From positions 1 to 41,937 of the forward strand of contig LJCW01000340.1 in the NCBI GenBank assembly GCA_001298555.1: DNA of 41,937 nt, written 5' to 3'. A model generated the notes under the pieces. That model was not told the origin of the DNA. It did no database searches and saw only the letters and a program-made list of their open reading frames with translations. The translations under genes and the position numbers were made by a program. The DNA is from Actinobacteria bacterium OV450. GTDB taxonomy: Bacteria > Actinomycetota > Actinomycetes > Streptomycetales > Streptomycetaceae. This document shows positions 1 to 8,418 of this stretch, piece after piece; positions within the stretch are counted from its first letter, which is position 1; the number at the start of each line of letters is the position of its first letter.

Positions 1-96
1 GTAGGGCCCCGCGGAAGCCGCCCGCCCGCCCACCCGGCCGGCTCCGCGCCGGCACCTGCCCGGGGGAGCGGCGGTCCGGGTGGGGCGGTCCGGGTG

Positions 97-840
97 TCAG
101 TAGGCGCCGTTGACGTTGTCGATCGAGCCGTAGCGGGCCGCCGCGTAGTTGCAGGCGGCCGTGATGTTGGCGACCGGGTCGTACGAGTCCAGGGCGGTGC
201 CGGGTACGTGGTAGGCCCGGAAGGTCGGGTCGATGACCTGGAGCAGGCCCTTGGAGGGGATGCCGGCGGCCGCGTTGGAGTCCCAGTTGTTGATGGCCAG
301 CGGGTTGCCCGAGGACTCCCGCATCACGTTGCGCAGAATTCCGTTGTAGCTCCCGGGGATTCCGTGCTTGGCCATGATGTCCAGGGACTGCCGGATCCAG
401 CCGTCGAGGTTGTTCGCGTACGAAGCCGCCGGCTTGGCCGCCGTGGTCGCCTTCGCGGCGGCCGCCTTGGCCGCCGCGCCGAGGCTCAGTTTCAGCCCCG
501 GGCGAATGACCGAGGGGTTGGCCCCGATGGTGCTCCGGTTGGCTTCGTAGAGGGCCTGCCAGCCGCCGTTCACCGCATGCTCCACGGCGATCTTCGAAAG
601 CGTGTCGCCGACGGTCACGGAATAGGTCAGCGGGACCGCCGCCTTTTCCACCGCCGGCTTCACGGCGGGCAGCGTGACGGTCTTCGCGGCGGGCGCCGCG
701 GCCGGCTGCGTGACGGCCGCCCCGGCCGTGGTCGCGCTGATCAGCGGCAGGGCGAGGGCGGCGCCGCCGGTGCCGGCGAAGGCCAGCTTGCGGGCGATGG
801 GGCGCTGCTTGGGCCGACGGTGCTTACCGGGTCCGGGCAT
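97..840 (-). CDS. Secreted LysM-domain lytic transglycosylase-like protein
   Basis: A 247-residue exported cell-wall protein. The N-terminus is basic (PGKHRRPKQRP) and is followed by a hydrophobic, Ala-rich segment ending in TAGAA, which reads as a signal peptide. A LysM domain follows (YSVTVGDTLSKIA ... NPSVIRPGLKLSL, about residues 70-117), then an Ala/Lys linker and a C-terminal SLT-type transglycosylase domain (VMRESSGNP, SKGLLQVIDPTF, AACNYAAARYG). By family it should bind peptidoglycan through LysM and cleave the glycan strand. The ATG at 840 is preferred over an upstream in-frame start because GAGGAA lies just before it and the signal peptide then begins correctly. Secreted resuscitation/hydrolase proteins of this layout are common in Streptomyces. 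The exact catalytic type is inferred from motifs alone. Confidence 0.9.
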   Translation of the reverse strand: MPGPGKHRRPKQRPIARKLAFAGTGGAALALPLISATTAGAAVTQPAAAPAAKTVTLPAVKPAVEKAAVPLTYSVTVGDTLSKIAVEHAVNGGWQALYEANRSTIGANPSVIRPGLKLSLGAAAKAAAAKATTAAKPAASYANNLDGWIRQSLDIMAKHGIPGSYNGILRNVMRESSGNPLAINNWDSNAAAGIPSKGLLQVIDPTFRAYHVPGTALDSYDPVANITAACNYAAARYGSIDNVNGAY

Positions 841-1236
841 GGCGGAATTCCTCACGTGGGGGGTGCGGGGGATCCCTGGCGGCGGCCGGTTCGGGCCGCT
901 GCCCGCTGGGAACGACGTGACCGTAAGCGAGCCCGCCGGGCCGGAACAAGGCTGGAATTCCACCCGGTGATCGACTTCTCTGTTCCGGGGTCGGAAACGA
1001 CCTTGGAGGCGTCTTCCGGGAATGCCGAAATTCCTTTCCGGGAAAAGGGAATCGCTTGTTCCGGATAAATGATGTTGGCCCTATTCGAGTGACTCACATC
1101 ACGGGCCCCCGAAGCCCTCCGGGGAAACGGACAAGTCGCCCATAGGCGTGCCTGATTCGGGCATCTCGCCCGTTGTTTGCGAACCGCCCACAGGGGCCGC
1201 TTCCCGGCATGCCCGCCATGATCCGAAAGGCGCGGG
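841..1236 (-). promoter_or_regulatory. Non-coding leader/promoter region of the LysM transglycosylase gene
   Basis: About 400 bases without a convincing gene. The half nearest the transglycosylase start is less G+C-rich than its surroundings. It contains a 10-base inverted repeat, CCGGAACAAG at 941-950 and CTTGTTCCGG at 1055-1064, roughly 100 bases apart, plus several TTCCCGGAA-like units between the arms. This could fold as a structured 5' leader. I looked for the c-di-AMP (ydaO) riboswitch core that precedes many Streptomyces hydrolase genes and did not see it. The part near 1110-1236 lies downstream of the dapA-like gene. Confidence 0.4.
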
Positions 1237-2139
1237 CTACCCGGGCGGGAGCTCCGCCAGCCGGTCCAGCGCCGTCGACACCGTCGCGCCGTGCGCCGGC
1301 AGCAGGGGGAGCCGTACGTCCGGCGTCGGGATCCTGCCCTGGGCGTGGAGCACCCCCTTCAGCACCACCGGACTCGGCTCGGCGAACAGCGCCGCCGAGA
1401 GCCGGGCCAGGCCGTGCCCCAGCGTCCGCGCCCGCGGCACGTCGCCGTCCCGCCAGGCCGCCGCCAGCTCCGCGAACCGCGCCGTCGCCAGGTGCGCCGA
1501 GGCCAGGATCCCGCCCGCCGCTCCCATCGCCAGCAGCGGAGACAGGTACACGTCGTCGCCCGCCAGCACCGCGAACCCCTCCGGCGGCCCCCCGAGCAGC
1601 GCCACCGCCTCCTCGCCGATCCCGCCGCCCGCGTACTTCATCCCAGCCACCCCGGGCAGCTCCCCGAGCGCCCGCAGCGCGGCCGCGTCCAGCCGCTGCC
1701 CGGTCCGGTACGGGATGTGGTAGACGACCAGCGGTACGGGGCTCAGCTCCGCCAGCCGGGCGAAGTGCGCCAGCACCCCCGCCGCCCCGGGCCGTACGAA
1801 GGACGGCACGCTCACCAGCGCCGCCCCCACCTCGGGCCACTTCGCCAGCCGCCCCAGCGCCGCCGCGGCCGCCCCGGTGCCGCTCGCCCCGGCGCCCACG
1901 GTGAGCGCCGCACCGCGCTCCCGGCAGACCCGGGCGCAGACGTCCGTGACGAGGTCGCTCTCCGCCGCGTCGAGGGCGGCGGCCTCGCCGGTGGTGCCGA
2001 GGGCGACGATCCCGGTGGCGCCCTCGTCGAGCACCTGGTGGGCGAGCGCCTCCAGGGCGTCGGCGGCCACCTCCCCGGCGCGCGTGAAAGGCGTGACGAG
2101 CGGTACGTGAATCCCGTGCAGGGAGAAGTCCTGTGCCAT
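1237..2139 (-). CDS. DapA-family aldolase (dihydrodipicolinate synthase/N-acetylneuraminate lyase superfamily)
   Basis: A 300-residue class I aldolase with a TIM-barrel fold. Family hallmarks are the pyruvate-binding GTTGE motif (residues 48-52), the catalytic Tyr in YHIPYRTG (140-147), and the Schiff-base Lys in GMKYAG (K168). The reaction is condensation or cleavage between pyruvate and an aldehyde. The biosynthetic substrate would be aspartate semialdehyde, but other members act on sugar acids or hydroxyproline derivatives. It faces a LysR regulator across 70 bases, which fits an inducible catabolic or accessory role better than a housekeeping lysine-pathway role. The ATG at 2139 is chosen because family similarity begins there (MAQDFSLHGIHVPLVTPF). 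The Shine-Dalgarno is weak, and a GTG a little upstream is possible. Confidence 0.85.
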   Translation of the reverse strand: MAQDFSLHGIHVPLVTPFTRAGEVAADALEALAHQVLDEGATGIVALGTTGEAAALDAAESDLVTDVCARVCRERGAALTVGAGASGTGAAAAALGRLAKWPEVGAALVSVPSFVRPGAAGVLAHFARLAELSPVPLVVYHIPYRTGQRLDAAALRALGELPGVAGMKYAGGGIGEEAVALLGGPPEGFAVLAGDDVYLSPLLAMGAAGGILASAHLATARFAELAAAWRDGDVPRARTLGHGLARLSAALFAEPSPVVLKGVLHAQGRIPTPDVRLPLLPAHGATVSTALDRLAELPPG

Positions 2140-2209
2140 GCCCCGAGCTTCGTCCGCCCCGAGCACCGAATCCAGTTCGCGTTTCTTACCCGAACCGTAA
2201 GCTGAGCCG
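2140..2209. promoter_or_regulatory. Divergent promoter region between DapA-like gene and LysR gene
   Basis: The 70 bases between the two start codons must hold both promoters. The run TTTCTTACCCGAACCGTAAG (about 2180-2199) is less G+C-rich, with AAGCTGAGCC leading to the LysR ATG. By LysR convention the regulator would bind here and control both genes. No operator half-sites can be assigned with certainty. Confidence 0.45.
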
Positions 2210-3181
2210 ATGCTCGACGTACGACGCCTGCGCCTGCTGCGCGAACTCGCCCGCCGCGGAACCATCGCCGCCGTGGCCGAAGCCCTCGCCTTCAGCCCTT
2301 CGGCGGTGTCCCAGCAACTCGGAGTCCTCGAACGCGAGGCGGGCCTGCCGCTGCTCGAACGCACCGGGCGCCGGGTCCGGCTCACCCCGGCCGGCCAGAA
2401 CCTGGTCCGGCACGCCGAGGCCGTACTGGAGCGGCTCGAACAGGCCGACGCCGATCTCGCCGAGGCGCGCAGCGGCCTGGCCGGGGCACTGCGCATCGGG
2501 GCCTTCCCCACCGCCGGCCGGGCCATCGTCCCCGCCGCCCTGATCGCCCTGGCCCGGCGCCACCCGGGGCTGGAGCCGATGGTGTCGGACACCGACCCGG
2601 CGGCGGTCGCGCACGCCCTGCGCGCCGGGGACCTGGACGTGGCCCTGGTCCACGAGTACGACTTCGTCCCCGCGCCGCCGGAACCGGGGCTCGCCACGCA
2701 GCCGCTCTACCGGGAGGCGATGTACCTGGCGGCCCCGGCGACCCCGGCCGCGTCCCCGGCCACCCTGACCGCGTCCCCGACCGCGTCCCCGGCCGCGGTC
2801 CCCGGCCCGGACCAGGGTGCCGTTCTGCGGGCCCACGCCGATGCCCCGTGGATCACCTCCACGCCCGGCACCCTCTGCCACACCATGGCGTTGCGGGCCT
2901 GCCAGGCGGCCGGTTTCACCCCGCGGATCCGTCACCGCGTCGACGAGTTCCCCACCGTGCTCGCCCTCGTCGCGGCCGGTCAGGGCGTGGCGGTCGTCCC
3001 GCAGCTCGGGGTCGTGGGGCCCGCCGACCCGGCCGTCTCCCTCACCCGGCTCCCCATGGAGCGCCGCACCAAGGTCGCCTTCCGCAGCGGGGCCGCCGCC
3101 CACCCGGCCGTCGCCGCCTTCGAAGCGGCACTTCGCGCCGCCGTACCACCGGAACTCGCCACTCCGGGTTCCGCGGCGTGA
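2210..3181 (+). CDS. LysR-family transcriptional regulator
   Basis: A 323-residue LysR regulator. The winged helix-turn-helix is at residues 3-62 (LRLLRELARRGTIAAVAEAL, SPSAVSQQLGVLEREAGLPL, FERTGRR-type wing), followed by a linker helix and a periplasmic-binding-protein-like effector domain from about residue 90 (GALRIGAFPTAGRAIVPAAL). Residues 175-203 are a low-complexity Ala/Pro/Ser/Thr insertion (ATPAASPATLTASPTASPAA) inside the effector domain, encoded by short GCGTCCCC-type repeats and probably a surface loop. It is divergent from the DapA-like aldolase and likely regulates it in response to a related metabolite. The effector is unknown. Confidence 0.9.
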   Translation: MLDVRRLRLLRELARRGTIAAVAEALAFSPSAVSQQLGVLEREAGLPLLERTGRRVRLTPAGQNLVRHAEAVLERLEQADADLAEARSGLAGALRIGAFPTAGRAIVPAALIALARRHPGLEPMVSDTDPAAVAHALRAGDLDVALVHEYDFVPAPPEPGLATQPLYREAMYLAAPATPAASPATLTASPTASPAAVPGPDQGAVLRAHADAPWITSTPGTLCHTMALRACQAAGFTPRIRHRVDEFPTVLALVAAGQGVAVVPQLGVVGPADPAVSLTRLPMERRTKVAFRSGAAAHPAVAAFEAALRAAVPPELATPGSAA

Positions 3182-3254
3182 CACAACTCCCCTCCGCCGC
3201 CGCGCCCGTGTACGTTCGTTGATCCAGACAGATCCGACCAGAGCGGGGTACGAC

Positions 3255-4340
3255 GTGACGCATCGCGTACGAGGGGTCATCGCCCGGAGCAAGGGCGCAC
3301 CGGTGGAGACGACGACGATCCTCGTGCCCGACCCGGGACCCGGCGAGGCCCTGGTCAAGGTGCAGGCCTGCGGGGTCTGCCACACCGACCTCCACTACCG
3401 CGAGGGCGGCATCAACGACGAGTTCCCCTTCCTCCTCGGCCACGAGGCAGCCGGGATCGTGGAGTCCGTCGGCCCGGACGTCACCTCCGTCGCGCCCGGT
3501 GACTTCGTCATCCTCAACTGGCGTGCGGTGTGCGGTACCTGCCGGGCCTGCAAGCGCGGCCGCCCCTGGTACTGCTTCAACACGCACAACGCCACCCAGC
3601 AGATGACCCTGGAGGACGGAACCCCGCTGTCCCCGGCGCTCGGCATCGGCGCCTTCGCCGAGAAGACCCTGGTCGCCGCCGGCCAGTGCACCAAGGTCGA
3701 CCCGGCGGCCGCCCCTGCCGCCGCCGGACTCCTCGGCTGCGGGGTCATGGCCGGCCTCGGCGCCGCGCTCAACACCGGCGGCGTCGGCCGGGGCGACTCC
3801 GTCGCCGTCATCGGCTGCGGGGGAGTGGGCAACGCGGCCGTGGCCGGCGCCCGCCTCGCCGGCGCGGGCCGCATCATCGCCGTCGACCTCGACGACCGGA
3901 AGCTTGAGTGGGCGCGCGGCCTGGGCGCCACCCACACCGTCAACGGCCGCACGGAGGACGTCGTCAAGGCGATCCAGGGCCTGACCGGCGGAAACGGCGC
4001 GGACGTGGTCATCGACGCCGTCGGCCGTCCGGAGACCTACCAGCAGGCCTTCTACGCCCGCGACCTGGCCGGCACCGTCGTGCTGGTCGGCGTGCCGACG
4101 CCGGAGATGAAGCTCGAACTCCCGCTCATCGACGTCTTCGGCCGCGGCGGCGCACTCAAGTCCTCCTGGTACGGCGACTGCCTGCCCGAGCGGGACTTCC
4201 CCCTCCTCATCGACCTCTACCTCCAGGGCCGTCTCGACCTCGACGCGTTCGTGTCCGAGACGATCCCGCTGGACGGCGTGGAAGCGGCCTTCGCCCGGAT
4301 GGAACGCGGCGAGGTCCTCCGCTCGGTCGTCGAGTTCTAG
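3255..4340 (+). CDS. mscR: S-(hydroxymethyl)mycothiol dehydrogenase
   Basis: A 361-residue zinc-dependent medium-chain dehydrogenase that oxidises S-hydroxymethyl-mycothiol using NAD, the actinobacterial formaldehyde-detoxification step. Visible features are catalytic-zinc ligands CHTD (C42, H43 region) and GHE (H63, E64), a structural-zinc loop with cysteines at 93, 96, 99 and 107, and the Rossmann motif GCGGVGNAAVAGARLAGAG. The GTG at 3255 gives the family's usual length and the usual N-terminus (THRVRGVIARSKGAPV). Many Streptomyces carry a metallo-beta-lactamase-fold hydrolase directly after this gene; none follows here. A strong hairpin terminator begins 31 bases downstream. Confidence 0.92.
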   Translation: MTHRVRGVIARSKGAPVETTTILVPDPGPGEALVKVQACGVCHTDLHYREGGINDEFPFLLGHEAAGIVESVGPDVTSVAPGDFVILNWRAVCGTCRACKRGRPWYCFNTHNATQQMTLEDGTPLSPALGIGAFAEKTLVAAGQCTKVDPAAAPAAAGLLGCGVMAGLGAALNTGGVGRGDSVAVIGCGGVGNAAVAGARLAGAGRIIAVDLDDRKLEWARGLGATHTVNGRTEDVVKAIQGLTGGNGADVVIDAVGRPETYQQAFYARDLAGTVVLVGVPTPEMKLELPLIDVFGRGGALKSSWYGDCLPERDFPLLIDLYLQGRLDLDAFVSETIPLDGVEAAFARMERGEVLRSVVEF

Positions 4341-4371
4341 ACCGCCCCGCACCCGACCCGACCCGGCCGAC

Positions 4372-4399
4372 CCGGCCCCGGCGCCCGCGCCGGGGCCGG
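4372..4399 (+). terminator. Intrinsic hairpin downstream of mscR
   Basis: A 12-bp perfect stem (CCGGCCCCGGCG paired with CGCCGGGGCCGG) with a 4-base loop, 31 bases after the mscR stop. There is no T-run, as is usual for Streptomyces terminators. Confidence 0.7.
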
Positions 4400-4548
4400 C
4401 ACCGTTCCCCTCGGGCAGAAGGGCCCGGCAGCGCCCGGCCGAGGTGCCCCCCGTACCCCGACCGGCCAGGCCCTAGACTCGGCCGGGCCGCCAGACCCGT
4501 GCCCCGGTCGGCCTCCGGCCGGGGCCGCCGCACACCCAGGGGCCGTTC

Positions 4549-5859
4549 GTGACCATCGACCACCGCTACCGCCAGCCCGGTGTCGTCCTCACCGACCACC
4601 GCTTCACCGTCCCGCTCGACCACACGCGCCCGGACGGGGAGCACATCGAGCTGTACGCCCGCGAGGCCGTCGCCACCGGCAAGGACCCCGAGACACTGCC
4701 CTGGCTGCTCTACCTGGAGGGCGGCCCCGGCTTCGGTGCCCGCCGCTTCATCGGCCGGCAGGCCTGGCTGGAGCGGGCCCTGAGCGAGTACCGCGTCCTC
4801 CTGCTCGACCAGCGCGGCACGGGCCGCTCCACCCCGCTCAACCGGCAGACCCTGCCCCTGCGCGGCACGCCCGGGCAGCAGGCCGCGTACCTCGCCCACT
4901 TCCGCGCCGACTCCATCGTGCGCGACGCCGAGGCGATCCGCCCCGCCCTGACCGGCGGCGCGCCCTGGACCGTGCTGGGGCAGAGCTTCGGCGGCTTCTG
5001 CACCACCCGTTACCTCTCCACCGCCCCCGAGGGTCTGACCGCCGCCCTGATCACCGGCGGCCTCCCGTCCCTCACGGCCACCGCGGACGAGGTGTACGAG
5101 GCGGCGTACCCCCGCATGGAGCGCAAGAACCTGGCCCACTACGCCCGCTACCCGATGGACGTCGAGCGGGCCCGCCGCATCGCCGCCCACCTGGCACAGG
5201 GCCCGGCCGAACTGCCGGTCGGCCACCGCCTCACCGTCGAGGCGTTCCAGTCCCTCGGCATCCTGCTCGGCACCGGTGACGGCAGCCACCAACTCCACTA
5301 CCTGCTGGAGGACGCCTTCGTCCCGACGTCCTCGGGCCCGGCTCTCTCCGACGCCTTCCTGGAGGCCGTCCAAGGTCTGCTCTCCTTCGCCGCGCACCCC
5401 CTGTACGCCCTGCTCCACGAGTCGATCTACGCCCAGGACCCGGCCGCGCCCACCGCCTGGGCCGCCGAACGGGTCCGCGCCGGCCACCCCGGCTTCGACG
5501 CCGCGAAGACCCTCGCGGGCGACGAGCCCCTGCTGTTCACCGGCGAGACCGTCCACCCCTGGCACTTCACCACCGACCCCGCGCTGGCCCCGCTGCGCGA
5601 GACCGCCGAACGCGTGGCCGCCCGTACCGGCTGGGAACCCCTGTACGACCCGGCCCGGCTCGCCGCCAACGAGGTGCCGGTGGCCGCGGCGGCCTACCAC
5701 GACGACCTGTACGTGGACACCGCGCACTCCCTGCACACCGCCGCGTCGATCCGGGGCCTGCGCACCTGGGTGACCGACGAGTTCGAGCACGACGGCGTCC
5801 GCGCAGGCGGCCCCCGCGTCCTGGACCGCCTCCTGGCCCTGGTCCGCGACGAGGCCTGA
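4549..5859 (+). CDS. Alpha/beta-fold hydrolase, proline iminopeptidase-like (S33)
   Basis: A 436-residue cytoplasmic alpha/beta hydrolase. It has the oxyanion-side motif EGGPGFG (57-63), corresponding to HGGPG of prolyl aminopeptidases, then LLLDQRGTGRS (85-94) and the nucleophile elbow GQSFGG with Ser146. Near the C-terminus, AAAYHDDLYVD and FEHDG contain candidate acid and His residues. Length and motifs match actinobacterial proline iminopeptidase-type enzymes that remove N-terminal proline from peptides. Some relatives are antibiotic-processing or ester-cleaving enzymes, so the substrate is uncertain. The start is GTG at 4549, preceded by CAGGGG. The gene stands alone between the mscR terminator and the PIG-L gene. 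Confidence 0.88.
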   Translation: MTIDHRYRQPGVVLTDHRFTVPLDHTRPDGEHIELYAREAVATGKDPETLPWLLYLEGGPGFGARRFIGRQAWLERALSEYRVLLLDQRGTGRSTPLNRQTLPLRGTPGQQAAYLAHFRADSIVRDAEAIRPALTGGAPWTVLGQSFGGFCTTRYLSTAPEGLTAALITGGLPSLTATADEVYEAAYPRMERKNLAHYARYPMDVERARRIAAHLAQGPAELPVGHRLTVEAFQSLGILLGTGDGSHQLHYLLEDAFVPTSSGPALSDAFLEAVQGLLSFAAHPLYALLHESIYAQDPAAPTAWAAERVRAGHPGFDAAKTLAGDEPLLFTGETVHPWHFTTDPALAPLRETAERVAARTGWEPLYDPARLAANEVPVAAAAYHDDLYVDTAHSLHTAASIRGLRTWVTDEFEHDGVRAGGPRVLDRLLALVRDEA

Positions 5860-5936
5860 CCGCATCGCCTTGCGCCGGCCGGCGCAGTGCGGCGGATCGG
5901 CACCCCGGATCCGGCAGCGCGGCTATCGTGCGGTGC

Positions 5937-6701
5937 ATGACCGAACGAAATGATCAGCCCGCACCCCTGGAGCCCATGCCCACCGACTGGCAGCGCGCCC
6001 TCGCCGTGGTCGCGCACCCCGACGACCTGGAGTACGGCGGCGCCGCGGCGATCGCCGACTGGACGGACGGCGGGCGAGAGGTCGTCTACCTCCTGGCCAC
6101 GCGCGGCGAGGCCGGCATCGACACCCTCCCGCCCGAGGAGTGCGCCCCGGTGCGCGAGGCGGAGCAGCGGGCGAGCGCCGCCGTCGTCGGGGTGTCCACC
6201 GTGGAGTTCCTCGACCACCGTGACGGGATCGTCGAGTACGGTCTGGACCTGCGCCGGGACATCGCCGCGGCCATCCGCCGGCACCGCCCCGAACTGCTCA
6301 TCACCCTCAACCACCGTGACACCTGGGGCGGCCAGGGCGGCGGCGGTTTCTGGAACACCCCCGACCACAAGGCCGTCGGCCGGGCCGTCCTCGACGCGGC
6401 CGCGGACGCTGGCAACCGGTGGATCTTCCCCGAGCTCATCTCCGAGCAGGGCCTGGAGCCGTGGAACGGGGTGCGGTGGGTCGCGGTGGCGGGGTCCTCG
6501 ACGCCGACGCACGCGGCGGACGCCGGTCCGGGCATGGAGCGTGCGATCGCATCGCTGATGGAGCACAAGGCGTACATCGAGGTGCTCACGGACCAGGACC
6601 CGCAGGAGTACTGCCGCAACTTCCTCACCGGCATGGCCCAGCAGGCCTCCGTACGGTTCGGCGGCCGTCCTGCGGTGACCTTCGAGGTCTTCCCGCGCTG
6701 A
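5937..6701 (+). CDS. PIG-L family deacetylase
   Basis: A 254-residue zinc-dependent N-deacetylase of the PIG-L/LmbE family, which includes the mycothiol enzymes MshB and Mca. The metal-binding AHPDD motif is at residues 26-30, and a second ligand region is NTPDHKAVG (about 142-150). The central LITLNHRDTWGGQGGGGF is typical of the non-Msh subgroup in Streptomyces. A -10-like CTATCGT about 10 bases before the ATG suggests a leaderless transcript. A GTG nine bases upstream is also in frame, but the ATG is better placed. The substrate is probably an N-acetylated sugar or small molecule and cannot be fixed from sequence. Confidence 0.9.
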   Translation: MTERNDQPAPLEPMPTDWQRALAVVAHPDDLEYGGAAAIADWTDGGREVVYLLATRGEAGIDTLPPEECAPVREAEQRASAAVVGVSTVEFLDHRDGIVEYGLDLRRDIAAAIRRHRPELLITLNHRDTWGGQGGGGFWNTPDHKAVGRAVLDAAADAGNRWIFPELISEQGLEPWNGVRWVAVAGSSTPTHAADAGPGMERAIASLMEHKAYIEVLTDQDPQEYCRNFLTGMAQQASVRFGGRPAVTFEVFPR

Positions 6702-6739
6702 CCCCCGCCCCCTAAGCTGACGGACCATCAATTGTCGGC

Positions 6740-7591
6740 GTGAGGGCGGACGGATCGGTGATCGACACCATCGGCAACGAGGTCCCGGAGGGGGAGGAGC
6801 GCATCCGTCTGGAGACCGCGGACGGCATCGCGGTCCTCACCCTCTGCCGCCCCGACCGGCTCAACGGATGGACCTGGGAGTCCACCCGCCAGTTGGGGCT
6901 GCTCGCGGACCGGATCCGCTTCGACCCCCAGGTGCGGGCGGTCCTGCTGCGCGCGGAGGGCCGCGCCTTCTGTGCGGGCATCGACGTGACCGCCCCCGGC
7001 GGCGCGATCACGGGCGCGACGGCCGCCGAGCGGACCCGCAACTACTACGAGGGCATCCGCTGGGTCCACGAGCGCTTCGCCGTGCTCTCCCGGCTCCCGC
7101 AGCCGGTGGTGGCCGCCGTACAGGGCCACTGCCTGGGCTTCGGCTTCGAACTGGCCCTGATGGCGGACCTGCGCGTCGCCGCCGAGGACGCCGTGTTCGC
7201 CCTGCCGGAGGCGCAGCTGGGCGTGGCGGTGGACGCGGGCGGCGACCTCAGGATCGCCCGTGAGGCGGGCGCGGGCTGGGCCAAGTTCCTGGCGCTGACC
7301 GGCCGTCGCATCGACGCCGCGACGGCGCACCGCCTGAACCTGGTCCAACTGGTCGTGCCGCGCGCCGATCTGGACACCACGGCCCGCGCGCTGGCGGCCG
7401 AGATCGCGGCGAACGCGCCCCTCGCCGTCCAGGGCATCAAACGGGCGGTCGACGCCTACGCCGACGCCGCACTCGCCCCGGCCCTGGACCGTGTCGCGAT
7501 GACGGCGGCCCTCACCCTGACCTCGGAGGACTGCAGGGAGGGCTACGGCGCCAAGGCGGCCCGGCGACCGCCGCACTTCAGCGGAGGCTGA
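6740..7591 (+). CDS. Enoyl-CoA hydratase/isomerase family protein
   Basis: A 283-residue crotonase-fold enzyme. The first oxyanion-hole segment is RAEGRAFCAGIDV (about 70-82) and the second is QGHCLGFGFELALMADLRVA (about 130-150). A PEAQLGV segment follows, which places one catalytic acidic residue. The C-terminal oligomerisation helices are present, ending in EDCREGYGAKAARRPPHF. It would hydrate or isomerise enoyl-CoA substrates in fatty-acid or aromatic degradation. The start is GTG at 6740, with a second in-frame GTG at 6758. Its last 14 bases overlap the end of the convergent FGE-like gene. Confidence 0.9.
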   Translation: MRADGSVIDTIGNEVPEGEERIRLETADGIAVLTLCRPDRLNGWTWESTRQLGLLADRIRFDPQVRAVLLRAEGRAFCAGIDVTAPGGAITGATAAERTRNYYEGIRWVHERFAVLSRLPQPVVAAVQGHCLGFGFELALMADLRVAAEDAVFALPEAQLGVAVDAGGDLRIAREAGAGWAKFLALTGRRIDAATAHRLNLVQLVVPRADLDTTARALAAEIAANAPLAVQGIKRAVDAYADAALAPALDRVAMTAALTLTSEDCREGYGAKAARRPPHFSGG

Positions 7592-8381
7592 ACACGGGCC
7601 GCGTCGAGAACTCCTCGTACATGCCCTCGCCGTCCGGGCCGTACGCGAACTCGGCCGTCGACGGGTTGCGGTGGGCGGTGGCCAGCGGCAGCCAGGCGAG
7701 CAGGTCGCCGTAGCCGCCGCAGACTGCCTCTCCGCCGTCCCCTCCGTGCACCACGGCCGGGTCGGCGCTCAGCTCCGTGCCGTAGCTGTCGTACGCGATG
7801 TGCAGCCCGAACGCGTTCCGTCGGTGCCGTACGCCGTGGCCGCCCCCGTACGAGGGCTCGTCGAGGGGGCACTCGTTGCCCCAGCGGAACAGGGTGCCCG
7901 CCCCGGCCCCGCAGGCGTGCTCCCATTCGTCGGGGTCCGGCATCCGCAGCCCGCGCGCGGCGAGCACGGCCGGGGTGGCGGCCGGGGGCCCGGTCAGCGG
8001 TTCGTCCTCCACGGCCATGAGCACCGCGGCGAGCGTGGCGGTGCGCAGCGGGCTGAGCATCTCGGCGAGATGGCCCTTCAGCGTGTCGTGTCCGTACCCG
8101 TACCCCTCGGCCACGCTGGCGGCGTAGTCGGCGGACTGTGCGGGCGTCGGCTCCCAGGCGTCCAGGTCGAACCCCAGCCGCACCGGGCCGCCGGGTACGA
8201 GGGCGAACTCCTGCCCCTCGCGCTCGATGCGGACGCGGTGCAGGGGCCGGCCCAGGTGCTCCACGGTGTCGAGCAGCACCACCCGGCCTCCCGCCTGCGC
8301 GGCGGCTTCGTGGGCGATGGGCGCGGCGGCCGCCGCGTCGAGCGAGCGCCAGTGGTCGAGGGTCAGATCGGCGAGGGACAT
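7578..8381 (-). CDS. Formylglycine-generating-enzyme-like (SUMF1-fold) hypothetical protein
   Basis: A 267-residue protein recognised only by fold-level hints. The second half (RMPDPDEWEHACGAGAGTLF, RWGNECPLDEPS, NAFGLHIAYDSYGTELS) resembles the C-type-lectin-like domain of sulfatase-modifying FGE proteins, including an EWE(H/Y)AC segment and a sequence where a surrounding-residue loop names a local Asn. No sulfatase gene is nearby, and the catalytic cysteine pair of true FGEs is not evident, so a modification activity should not be assumed. The ATG at 8381 follows CGAGGA. It is convergent with the enoyl-CoA hydratase gene, overlapping by 14 bases, and 37 bases downstream of the SDR gene on the same strand. 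Confidence 0.7.
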   Translation of the reverse strand: MSLADLTLDHWRSLDAAAAAPIAHEAAAQAGGRVVLLDTVEHLGRPLHRVRIEREGQEFALVPGGPVRLGFDLDAWEPTPAQSADYAASVAEGYGYGHDTLKGHLAEMLSPLRTATLAAVLMAVEDEPLTGPPAATPAVLAARGLRMPDPDEWEHACGAGAGTLFRWGNECPLDEPSYGGGHGVRHRRNAFGLHIAYDSYGTELSADPAVVHGGDGGEAVCGGYGDLLAWLPLATAHRNPSTAEFAYGPDGEGMYEEFSTRPVFSLR

Positions 8382-8418
8382 GACGGGATCCTCGCACCGG
8401 CCACCGACAACCGGCCGC

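Noticed and set aside
841..1100. c-di-AMP (ydaO-type) riboswitch in front of the LysM transglycosylase
   Set aside because: The conserved core sequences of that class could not be found in the leader on the coding strand.
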